Source: Acinetobacter sp. (GTDB lineage Bacteria > Pseudomonadota > Gammaproteobacteria > Pseudomonadales > Moraxellaceae). From it: DNA of 32,435 nucleotides. Of the stretch, positions 16,474 through 23,437 are shown in pieces. A model generated the notes under the pieces. That model searched no databases. It was not told the DNA's origin and was given only the letters and a program-made list of their open reading frames with translations. Numbering within the stretch: position 1 is the stretch's first letter; every line of letters starts with the position of its first letter. A program made the translations under genes and the position numbers. The stretch is from positions 1 through 32,435 of the forward strand of contig SSHE01000082.1 of the NCBI GenBank assembly GCA_008017315.1, read 5' to 3'.

Positions 16474-16508
16474 AAAAAAAAGCTGCTTCAACTGAAGCAG
16501 CTTTTTTT
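16474..16508 (+). terminator. Strong Rho-independent terminator after the thiolase gene
   Basis: The perfect stem AGCTGCTTC / GAAGCAGCT (16481-16502) has a four-base loop, is preceded by seven A and followed by seven T. It could work in both directions. Confidence 0.92.
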
Positions 16509-16533
16509 ATGAAAAAAATTTCACAGCCACAGA

Positions 16534-16587
16534 TTGCTTTTATCAGAATATGCACGATACAATGTAATGACAACGTATGAGCATACG
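16534..16587 (+). promoter_or_regulatory. Promoter and palindrome upstream of the lone RelB-like gene
   Basis: TTGCTT (16534-16539) and TACAAT (16558-16563) are separated by 18 bases. Just downstream, CGTATG-AG-CATACG (16574-16587) is an inverted repeat around the likely start of transcription, a typical autoregulatory site for a ribbon-helix-helix antitoxin. Confidence 0.55.
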
Positions 16588-16609
16588 ATGCCTTAAGGAA
16601 GATCAGAAG

Positions 16610-16876
16610 ATGATTAAAACGGAAGTATATCAAATTCGTTTGGATAGCAATGAGAAAAAACAGGCCTTTGCTGTCTTTAAACAATTAGGGCTAACACCAG
16701 CCCAAGCTGTTCGTATGTTTTTTAGACAAGTTGTGCTTACGCAATCCATTCCCTTTAATATTGAAAATAAGACCATGTTTACTGCTGCACCACAGCATGA
16801 CATCATCCCAGAAGAAAATCATCAGGACTTATTTTTAGAATTGGATCAAATTCTAAACGCCAAACCAAAAACTTAA
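16610..16876 (+). CDS. Solitary RelB/DinJ-like antitoxin
   Basis: This 88-residue protein begins MIKTEVYQIRLDSNEKKQA, matching the RelB/DinJ pattern (strand with alternating hydrophobics, then helix), followed by FKQLGLTPAQAVRMFFRQVVLTQSIPF, the signature 'LGLTP-x-AVR-hFhxQ-h' of that family. AAGGA (16595-16599) precedes the ATG at 16610-16612. No toxin follows: the next gene, an rsuA homologue, is convergent with only 6 bp between the stops. It may be an orphan antitoxin, a transcriptional repressor recruited from a TA pair, or part of a pair whose toxin is elsewhere or lost. Confidence 0.75.
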   Translation: MIKTEVYQIRLDSNEKKQAFAVFKQLGLTPAQAVRMFFRQVVLTQSIPFNIENKTMFTAAPQHDIIPEENHQDLFLELDQILNAKPKT

Positions 16877-16882
16877 ACTTTG

Positions 16883-17593
16883 TTATGCGTGCTGTTTGGT
16901 CAATTGAATCTCATCCGTGCTTAAATAACACCATTGCCCAACCTCTAGCTGTAAGGCATCTAAAGTTAATTGTCCAATTTGATCACGATGTAAAGCCTGT
17001 ACCTCATTCCCCACTGCAATTAACATCCGCTTCACCTGATGATAAACGCCTTGATCAATGGCGAATCGTAATTCACGCTGGGCAAGTTGCAACACATCCT
17101 GTGCCTGAAAAATACCTTTTTCATTTTTTAAGCTAACACCTTGTTGAAGTTGCTGGATTTGTTCGGCAACAATATCGCTATAGGTTGTCATTCGATAATA
17201 TTTGGCAACATGTTTACGTGGATGCGTCAGTTGATGCAAAAATTGCCCATCATCTGTGAGTAATAATAAACCCGTGGTATTTTGATCTAGCCGCCCTACA
17301 GTCTGGATATTGCGAAGTCGTAAATGATCTGGAAAGAGTTCAAAAACACTATGATGTTGCTGCGGCTGATGTGAACATTCATACCCTTGAGGTTTATTTA
17401 AGGCAATATAGACTTTTTCCCGATACAGATAAGATTCATCAAAGACGGAAAAATTTAAATGTTCAGGCTGAAATTTGGCTTTTTCATTCTCAATCATTTT
17501 GTCATCAACTTTGACATGCCCCGATTGAATCAAATACTGGCAATGCTTACGAGAACCAAAACCCTGTGATTGTAATAATTTATCCAACTGCAT
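16883..17593 (-). CDS. RNA pseudouridine synthase, RsuA/RluB/RluE family
   Basis: This 236-residue protein has an N-terminal S4 RNA-binding domain (MQLDKLLQSQGFGSRKHCQYLIQ) and an RsuA-type catalytic domain. The catalytic loop is GRLDQNTTGLLLLTDDG, where the Asp after RL attacks uridine; YHQVKRMLIAVGNEV matches the C-terminal motif of the family. Length and S4 domain suit RsuA (16S rRNA U516), but RluE or RluF type activity is not excluded. The ATG at 17591-17593 is preferred over the upstream TTG. It lies 26 bp downstream of the restriction-modification gene on the same strand. Confidence 0.85.
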   Translation of the reverse strand: MQLDKLLQSQGFGSRKHCQYLIQSGHVKVDDKMIENEKAKFQPEHLNFSVFDESYLYREKVYIALNKPQGYECSHQPQQHHSVFELFPDHLRLRNIQTVGRLDQNTTGLLLLTDDGQFLHQLTHPRKHVAKYYRMTTYSDIVAEQIQQLQQGVSLKNEKGIFQAQDVLQLAQRELRFAIDQGVYHQVKRMLIAVGNEVQALHRDQIGQLTLDALQLEVGQWCYLSTDEIQLTKQHA

Positions 17594-17619
17594 ACCCAAA
17601 TAATTTCCTACCGAATTGT

Positions 17620-19605
17620 TTAGCTCATTGCCAAGCGTAATTGTAGATTTAACTTAAAATAAAGTTGTCCATTTTCTTGATAAATACTACCAAAACGATG
17701 CCGTGTTGATGATGGCGTATCAAAAAATGTATGTTGATAGAAAAATTCTTTTAGCACATGGTCATGATTGGTATGGTAAAAAACCAATTCGCCTTGTTGA
17801 TTCACCAGCAATACCGAATTGGCTGATAATTTACCATCCCAAACTTGAGTAGGAAAAATGCCAAACATCGTAGATTTAACAAAATCTTTTAAACGAAACT
17901 CAATTTGAGTTGCAAAATTTTTATCTTCCATCATCGTAATATATTCACACAAACGATTTCTAAAACTTTTCTTAAAAAAACCTAGTAAAGCATCTGCTAA
18001 AATTTCAGGCATTTTAGAATCAACTTTACGCAAAGTATCTTCATAAACCTGATTCTCACATTCTACAAATTCCAAAGCTCCACCATTATTTTCAATCGCT
18101 AAAATACGGTCTTTGATTTTTGCAGATGTCTTAATACTATTGATTGTATCTATTTTTTCAACATCCAATCCATTAATTTTGAAAATAAAATTGGTTGCTT
18201 GCGAGGCATTGAGTAATGTTGGTGAGTTTCCTAGAAAGGATTTAATACTTGTACCTTGTTGTTCAAATACTTTATATTCTTCCACAAAACTAATGGTTAT
18301 ATCTGCTTTTTCATACGATGTGCCTTTTGATTTATCTAAGCCCAATAAATTCACTTTTTCATCAATAATCACATGAGAAAAGGTTGATTTACCCTGTTGA
18401 ATTGTATCAAGCATTTGGCTTATATCAGTTTCTGTAATGAAGCTGTTTAGTGCAATTTTTTTTACATTATTATCATGCTCAATAATATCTAAATGGCTTT
18501 TTGATAAGCAAATCTCATTTTTATAGGTATGAACCTTAATAACTTGTATGGTTTTATCTGTAATTTCGGCATATTCATTGCCATACGCAATAAATTGTTG
18601 TTGAATTAATTTACATAATGCATAAATTTCGCTGAGTTCACCTTTATTACGCTTAATTGTCATTTGTGAGTCTTCCTGCTGTATCACTATATTTTGTATA
18701 TTTTTTATCACTTGCGTTGCAACTTGTCTAACCACTTCTACGCAAACACTATTTCCTAGTTGTTTCATGGCTTGGGTTTTCGATACAGGAAATTGAAAGT
18801 CATCTGGAAAAGTCATCATCCTTTGAGCTTCAACTAAACCAATCCGTTTCACTTCACCATTGACTCGATAAAATTCCCAATTTCGCCGATCATCAATTTT
18901 TGAACCTTTACCGCCTACTCGTAAGGTGAAACCAACTTGTTTTTCACATGATTCGCCAAAAATATCTGACATGGTGTACGTTAAAGGTTTTTTCTGTGGA
19001 AAATTAAAATGGATATTTTGAATAATATCTTTACGAAAACCGACTAAAAATACTCGAGGGCGATGCTGTGGGACATTATAATCCGAGGCTTTTAATATTT
19101 GATGATAAACCGTATAGCCTGCTTGGTCTAATAGAGTCAGAATGGTTTGAAATGTTTGCCCCTCATCATGATTTACCAAATGCCGAACATTTTCCAAAAT
19201 AAAACCAAGTGGTTTTTTTGTTTCTAAAATATCCACAATACAAAAAAATAAATTTCCACGCTCTGAATCTTCACCATCCTGAAAGCCTTTTTTTAACCCA
19301 GCTTGGGAAAATGGCTGACATGGAAAGCCTGCACATAAAATCTCATGGTCTGGGATTTGATCAGGAGCAATTTTACGAATATCTTGATTCAGCTCAAACG
19401 TTGAAGTATCAAAATTGGCTTGATAAGTGCTTCGAGCATGGCTGTCTTTTTCAGAGGCAAAAACACATTTTGCCCCTAAATCAGATAATGCCAAATGAAA
19501 ACCGCCAATCCCTGCAAATAAATCAATAAAACGTAATTCTTGCACATTGTTTAATGGGATTATTTCGGATAAAACATTATCCTGTGGAAAAAGGTCTAAG
19601 TTCAT
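17620..19605 (-). CDS. Fused C5-cytosine DNA methyltransferase and HpaII-like restriction endonuclease
   Basis: This 661-residue protein has two parts. Residues 1-305 are a complete C5 methyltransferase: motif I FIDLFAGIGGF (26-36), catalytic Cys96 in GFPCQPFS, ENV (138-140), QHRPR (180-184), a short recognition region (about 215-250, with TLRVGGKGSKIDDR) and QLGNSV (282-287). Residues 315-661 resemble HpaII-family restriction enzymes: KGELSEIY at the start, KADI...SIKSFLGNSPTLLNASQATNF in the middle, and PSSTRHRFG...KLNLQLRL at the end. Candidate catalytic residues are Asp435 and Lys455 (D...SIK, a variant PD-(D/E)xK). The HpaII-like parts suggest recognition of CCGG, by inference. An internal ATG (18661-18663) with a good ribosome site could yield a free 347-residue nuclease. 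The gene starts 12 bp after aroA with a weak ribosome site. No C protein, Vsr or integrase is adjacent. Confidence 0.85.
   Translation of the reverse strand: MNLDLFPQDNVLSEIIPLNNVQELRFIDLFAGIGGFHLALSDLGAKCVFASEKDSHARSTYQANFDTSTFELNQDIRKIAPDQIPDHEILCAGFPCQPFSQAGLKKGFQDGEDSERGNLFFCIVDILETKKPLGFILENVRHLVNHDEGQTFQTILTLLDQAGYTVYHQILKASDYNVPQHRPRVFLVGFRKDIIQNIHFNFPQKKPLTYTMSDIFGESCEKQVGFTLRVGGKGSKIDDRRNWEFYRVNGEVKRIGLVEAQRMMTFPDDFQFPVSKTQAMKQLGNSVCVEVVRQVATQVIKNIQNIVIQQEDSQMTIKRNKGELSEIYALCKLIQQQFIAYGNEYAEITDKTIQVIKVHTYKNEICLSKSHLDIIEHDNNVKKIALNSFITETDISQMLDTIQQGKSTFSHVIIDEKVNLLGLDKSKGTSYEKADITISFVEEYKVFEQQGTSIKSFLGNSPTLLNASQATNFIFKINGLDVEKIDTINSIKTSAKIKDRILAIENNGGALEFVECENQVYEDTLRKVDSKMPEILADALLGFFKKSFRNRLCEYITMMEDKNFATQIEFRLKDFVKSTMFGIFPTQVWDGKLSANSVLLVNQQGELVFYHTNHDHVLKEFFYQHTFFDTPSSTRHRFGSIYQENGQLYFKLNLQLRLAMS
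18661..18677 (-). promoter_or_regulatory. Internal ribosome site and ATG at the start of the nuclease half
   Basis: On the minus strand AGGAAG (18672-18677) lies eight bases before an in-frame ATG (18661-18663), codon 315 of the fusion. It coincides with the predicted N-terminus of the HpaII-like nuclease, so separate translation of the nuclease is plausible. Confidence 0.5.
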
Positions 19606-19617
19606 AAGTGTGTATGC

Positions 19618-21870
19618 TTAACTTGCATTCTTCACTTGCAACAACAATCCTGCCTGACTTGCCAGTTGGGTAAAAGTTGGAAAGCTAGTCGCTACGGTTT
19701 CCGTTCCAACAATGGTAATCGGCTGTGAACAACGCAACCCAGCCATGCTAAAACTCATGGCAATACGATGGTCATGATGTGATTCGATTTGTCCACCACC
19801 AAAAATAGGCGACCAATCGCCAGATTTACCCTTACCTTGAATAATAATGCCGTCTGCTGTCGGGGTACATTCAATACCTAAAAGTTGTAAACCGTCCGCC
19901 ATGACTTGGATACGGTCAGATTCTTTCACTCGTAATTCGGCTGCACCTGTTAAAATCGTTTTGCCCTCGGCACATGCCGCAGCAATAAATAATGCTGGAA
20001 ATTCATCAATCGCCAGCGGTACTTGATCTTCTGGAATATGAATCCCTTTTAAGGTACGGCTGCCACGAATCCGAATATCCGCAATCGGTTCACCGCCTGC
20101 AATTCGTTCATTTTCAACGCTTAAATCTGCACCCATTTGTTTTAAAATTTCAATCACGCCTGTACGAGTTGGATTAATGCCGACGGCTTCAAGGGTAATG
20201 TCCGCATTTTGCGTAATTGCTGCACCGACCATAAAAAATGCTGCACTAGAAATATCAGACGGGACTTGAATATTAGTCGCAGTGAGTTTTCCGCCACCTT
20301 GTAAGGAAATTCGATTACCTTCTGTTTTTACTTCATAACCAAAGGCACGCAACATACGTTCGGTATGGTCACGGGTTGGCTCAGGTTCAGTCACCGATGT
20401 TTCACCCTCTGCCCAAAGTCCTGCCAATAGAATCCCCGACTTAACTTGAGCCGAAGCCATTGGCAAATCATAATGAATGCCTTTTAGAGCTTGATTGCCT
20501 GTAATACTGACTGGTGGTGTACCTTTTTCGCCTGTGGTTTGAATTTTCGCCCCCATTTCACGCAATGGTTTGGCAATCCGTTCCATTGGACGTTTAGACA
20601 AAGACGCATCACCTGTCATGACTGAATCAAATTTCTGTGCCGATAACATTCCCGAAAGCAGACGCATACTTGTCCCAGAGTTCCCCATATATAAGGCACT
20701 GGCAGGGGCTTTTAAACCATTGATTCCTACGCCATGAATAGTGACTTCACCATTTTTTGGGCCTTCAATCGACACGCCCATATCACGAAATGCTTGTAAG
20801 GTCGCTAAAGCATCCTCACCCTCAAGAAAACCTGTGACATGGGTTGTTCCCTCTGCAATCGCCCCAAACATAATGGAACGGTGCGACACAGATTTATCAC
20901 CAGCAACAGTAAATTGACCTTGAAAATGCGGCGAATTAGGCGAGATGATAAATTGTTGTGTCATGGTGTGTTTCTCCATTAATGGGGTTTTGGTCAGCAT
21001 ATGATTAAAATGCTGGCGAGCTGCACGAGCATGACTAAGCATCCCTATTAAGGCATGAGAGTCTTCTTGTGCAATCACCTGTTTAAATTGTTGCAGCTGT
21101 GCTTCAAAATCTGTCACAGCATTCAAAATTGCGGTTTTGTTGGCAATAAAAATATCATGCCACATCTGTGGGTCACTGGCGGCAATCCGAGAAAAATCCC
21201 GAAAACCACCCGCAGCAAAACGAAAAATATCCAAATTATCTTTACGACTGGCAAGCTGTTCCACCAAATTAAATGCCATCAAATGCGGCAAATGACTAGT
21301 ATGGGCGAGTAATTCATCATGTTTTTCCACATCCATACAAATCACTTCAGCTTGTGCCGCTTGCCATAGTGTGATGAGTTTGTTTACAGCATGTGGGTCA
21401 CTACTTTGTAATGGCGTAAGAATGACTTTGTGATGCGCAAATAAATCGACTTTTCCTGCATGAACACCACTATGCTCACTGCCTGCAATCGGATGAGCAG
21501 GCACAAAACCTTTAGGTAAATTTTCACCAAATACCGCTTGAGCCGCAGCCACCACATTACCCTTGGTACTACCCACATCGGTAATAATGGCATGTTTGTT
21601 TAGATACGGTTTTATTTTTGCTAAAGTGGCTTGCGTCGCTTGTACAGGTAATGCCAAGACAATTAAATCGGCATCTTTGACCGCTTCGGCTGCATCTTGG
21701 TAGCCTAAATCAATCAAACCCAGTTGTTTGGCATCATCTAAGGTTTGTTGTGAACGTGCGACCGCAACAACTGTTTTGGCCAATTGTTTGGCTTGAATGA
21801 CACGAGCAAGGCTTGAGCCAATTAAACCCAAGCCGATAAAGGCGACTTTGTTAAATAAAGGTTGTGACAT
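19618..21870 (-). CDS. tyrA-aroA: Bifunctional prephenate/cyclohexadienyl dehydrogenase and EPSP synthase
   Basis: This 750-residue fusion has two catalytic parts. Residues 1-295 are TyrA: NAD-binding GLGLIG (13-18), the HPIAGSEHSG segment (126-135) and HTSHLPHLMAF (190-200). From Met303 comes a full-length AroA of about 448 residues with GDKSVSHRS (324-332), MGNSGTSMRLL and KESDRI, the PEP and shikimate-3-phosphate contacts. TyrA oxidises prephenate (or arogenate) toward tyrosine; AroA makes EPSP from shikimate 3-phosphate and PEP. The fusion is known from Acinetobacter and relatives and is the best taxonomic marker here. The internal ATG (20962-20964) of the AroA part keeps a GGAG nine bases upstream. 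The restriction-modification gene starts 12 bp after its stop. Confidence 0.95.
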   Translation of the reverse strand: MSQPLFNKVAFIGLGLIGSSLARVIQAKQLAKTVVAVARSQQTLDDAKQLGLIDLGYQDAAEAVKDADLIVLALPVQATQATLAKIKPYLNKHAIITDVGSTKGNVVAAAQAVFGENLPKGFVPAHPIAGSEHSGVHAGKVDLFAHHKVILTPLQSSDPHAVNKLITLWQAAQAEVICMDVEKHDELLAHTSHLPHLMAFNLVEQLASRKDNLDIFRFAAGGFRDFSRIAASDPQMWHDIFIANKTAILNAVTDFEAQLQQFKQVIAQEDSHALIGMLSHARAARQHFNHMLTKTPLMEKHTMTQQFIISPNSPHFQGQFTVAGDKSVSHRSIMFGAIAEGTTHVTGFLEGEDALATLQAFRDMGVSIEGPKNGEVTIHGVGINGLKAPASALYMGNSGTSMRLLSGMLSAQKFDSVMTGDASLSKRPMERIAKPLREMGAKIQTTGEKGTPPVSITGNQALKGIHYDLPMASAQVKSGILLAGLWAEGETSVTEPEPTRDHTERMLRAFGYEVKTEGNRISLQGGGKLTATNIQVPSDISSAAFFMVGAAITQNADITLEAVGINPTRTGVIEILKQMGADLSVENERIAGGEPIADIRIRGSRTLKGIHIPEDQVPLAIDEFPALFIAAACAEGKTILTGAAELRVKESDRIQVMADGLQLLGIECTPTADGIIIQGKGKSGDWSPIFGGGQIESHHDHRIAMSFSMAGLRCSQPITIVGTETVATSFPTFTQLASQAGLLLQVKNAS

Positions 21871-21901
21871 GCTGAGGCGTTAAATCATGATTTTGTGGCG
21901 T

Positions 21902-21907
21902 AGTATA
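21902..21907 (-). promoter_or_regulatory. Extended -10 promoter of tyrA-aroA
   Basis: On the minus strand TGC-TATACT is an extended -10 element about 32 bases before the ATG. No clear -35 is present, as is common with extended -10 promoters. Confidence 0.4.
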
Positions 21908-21980
21908 GCAAGTGTCTAAGTTAAAATCTTGGTTCTTTATCTTAATTTTGACATGGCAACAACCTGAATCAAACGCTGCT

Positions 21981-21992
21981 ACCCTAGCTTAT
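21981..21992. repeat. Left target-site duplication flanking the MITE-like element
   Basis: ACCCTAGCTTAT directly abuts the left inverted repeat and recurs at 22128-22139. The duplication is 12 bp if the element starts with CAGGG, or 10 bp if it starts with TCAGGG. Confidence 0.75.
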
Positions 21993-22127
21993 CAGGGCAA
22001 ACGCGCTATGTTATTTTAACTTTATAAATCAATTGGATAGAAAATTGCAGTTGATTGCAAAATAACCAGTTAAAATCATATATAACTGATTTATAACAAA
22101 TAATTAAAATGAAGCGCGATTACCCTG
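21993..22127. mobile_element. MITE-like non-autonomous element, about 135 bp
   Basis: The left end CAGGGCAAACGCGCT (21993-22007) and right end AGCGCGATTACCCTG (22113-22127) are inverted repeats, 15 bp with two mismatches. Inside, TTATAAATCA (22022-22031) and TGATTTATAA (22087-22096) form a second nested pair, so the ends resemble each other over roughly 40 bp. It is flanked by the identical 12-mer ACCCTAGCTTAT on both sides, and there is no open reading frame inside. Terminal repeats, target duplication and small size define a MITE. Some IS4-family subgroups make 10-13 bp duplications, but no parent element is identified. It fills most of the 375-bp gap between tyrA-aroA and the divergent efflux genes and lies 55 bp upstream of the predicted efflux promoter. 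Confidence 0.75.
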
Positions 22128-22139
22128 ACCCTAGCTTAT
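22128..22139. repeat. Right target-site duplication flanking the MITE-like element
   Basis: This second exact copy of ACCCTAGCTTAT directly follows the right inverted repeat. Confidence 0.75.
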
Positions 22140-22181
22140 TCATCTCTTGATTTTTATATGATTTGTTTTTATCAACTACTT

Positions 22182-22209
22182 TTGCCACTTATAGAAATCT
22201 TGGTATATA
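22182..22209 (+). promoter_or_regulatory. Predicted promoter of the RND efflux genes
   Basis: TTGCCA (22182-22187) and TATATA (22204-22209) are 16 bases apart, about 37 bp before the adaptor start codon. No clear operator was recognised. Confidence 0.5.
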
Positions 22210-22245
22210 CTTAGCTATCAAAAATGGAATGGTTATGCAAAAAAA

Positions 22246-23436
22246 ATGACATCGCAAACGTCACAGAAATCGAAGAACAAGGTTTGGTTCATTTTCGCAA
22301 TCGTCATAGTCCTATTACTCATTGGTCTCATATTTTGGCAATCAAATAGCACGAAAAAGTCAGCACCTAGTGAACAACAAAAAACAGCCGATACTAGCGA
22401 ACAAAAGGCTGCACTCACTGTGACTGTGATTCAACCCGAGCAGCAAAATTGGAAACAAACCTTTACCGCCAATGGTAATGTTGCCGCATGGCAAGAAGTG
22501 GTGATTGGTAGTGAATTGTCTGGACAACGTCTTACCCATGTCAATGTGAATGTCGGAGATGAGGTGAAACGTGGACAAGTATTGGCCGAAATTAATAGCG
22601 ATAGCATTCGTGCTGATTTAACAGCAGCGAAGGCCAGTTATGCCGAAGCACAAGCCATACTCGCCGATGCGACGAGTAATTATAAACGCATTCAACAGCT
22701 TAAAAACACTGGAGCAATTTCTGCACAAGAAGCGATGCAGTATCAAACTTCCCAGTCCACTGCCCAAGCACGTTTGCAAGCAGCAAAAGCACAAATCGAA
22801 AGCCATCAACTACGTTTAGCACAAACACAAGTGATTTCGCCAGATAACGGCGTGATTTCTGCTCGTACCGCAACAGTTGGTGCATTGGCACAAACGAGTC
22901 AGGAGTTATTCCGCTTGATTCGCAATCATCGTTTAGAATGGCGAGCTGAAGTCACCACCACAGATTTATATAAGCTCAAACTAGGCATGACTGCTCAGAT
23001 TTTTTCACCAGACCCAGCACAACCAGCCGTTGTTGGGCAAGTACGCATGATTTCCCCTGTGATTGACCCACAAACCCGTTATGCTTTGGTTTATGTCGAT
23101 TTACCTGCAACACAGGCGGTTAAAATGGGGATGTTTGTCAAAGGTGAATTTCATTTAGGCGAAAAATCTGCTCTCACCATTCCGCAGACTGCCCTGCTTT
23201 TACGTGATGGTTTTGCCTATGTATTTATCGTAGGTAACAACCATCGTGTAGCACAGCAAAAAGTGAGCGTTGGGCGGCGTTGGGCTGATCGTGTTGAGAT
23301 TCTGGACTTACCTGAAAATGTCAAACTGGTTGCTTCGGGTACGGGCTTTCTAGCGGATGGTGATGTGGTTGAAATTGCCAAAGATATTCCCGATACACCA
23401 TTGACCAAACAACTTGTCCACTCACAGGGGGAATGA
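22246..23436 (+). CDS. RND efflux periplasmic adaptor (membrane fusion protein)
   Basis: This 396-residue protein has a membrane anchor (residues 13-31, VWFIFAIVIVLLLIGLIFW) and no lipobox, then a lipoyl-like half (GSELSGQRLTHVNVNVGDEVKRGQVLAEI), a short alpha-hairpin (about 120-190, rich in Ala/Gln), the returning lipoyl half (VISPDNGVISARTATVGALA), and beta-barrel and membrane-proximal domains. It links the inner-membrane RND pump to an outer-membrane channel. The pump gene follows after one base. The start is odd: an ATG at 22235 with a better-placed GGA ribosome site is out of frame by one base, separated by a run of eight A. No outer-membrane factor gene is next to it. Confidence 0.9.
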   Translation: MTSQTSQKSKNKVWFIFAIVIVLLLIGLIFWQSNSTKKSAPSEQQKTADTSEQKAALTVTVIQPEQQNWKQTFTANGNVAAWQEVVIGSELSGQRLTHVNVNVGDEVKRGQVLAEINSDSIRADLTAAKASYAEAQAILADATSNYKRIQQLKNTGAISAQEAMQYQTSQSTAQARLQAAKAQIESHQLRLAQTQVISPDNGVISARTATVGALAQTSQELFRLIRNHRLEWRAEVTTTDLYKLKLGMTAQIFSPDPAQPAVVGQVRMISPVIDPQTRYALVYVDLPATQAVKMGMFVKGEFHLGEKSALTIPQTALLLRDGFAYVFIVGNNHRVAQQKVSVGRRWADRVEILDLPENVKLVASGTGFLADGDVVEIAKDIPDTPLTKQLVHSQGE

Positions 23437-23437
23437 A

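Noticed and set aside
23414..23437. TTG start for the RND pump inside the adaptor gene
   Set aside because: The ATG at 23438 follows a strong AGGGGGAA site and matches the usual pump N-terminus.
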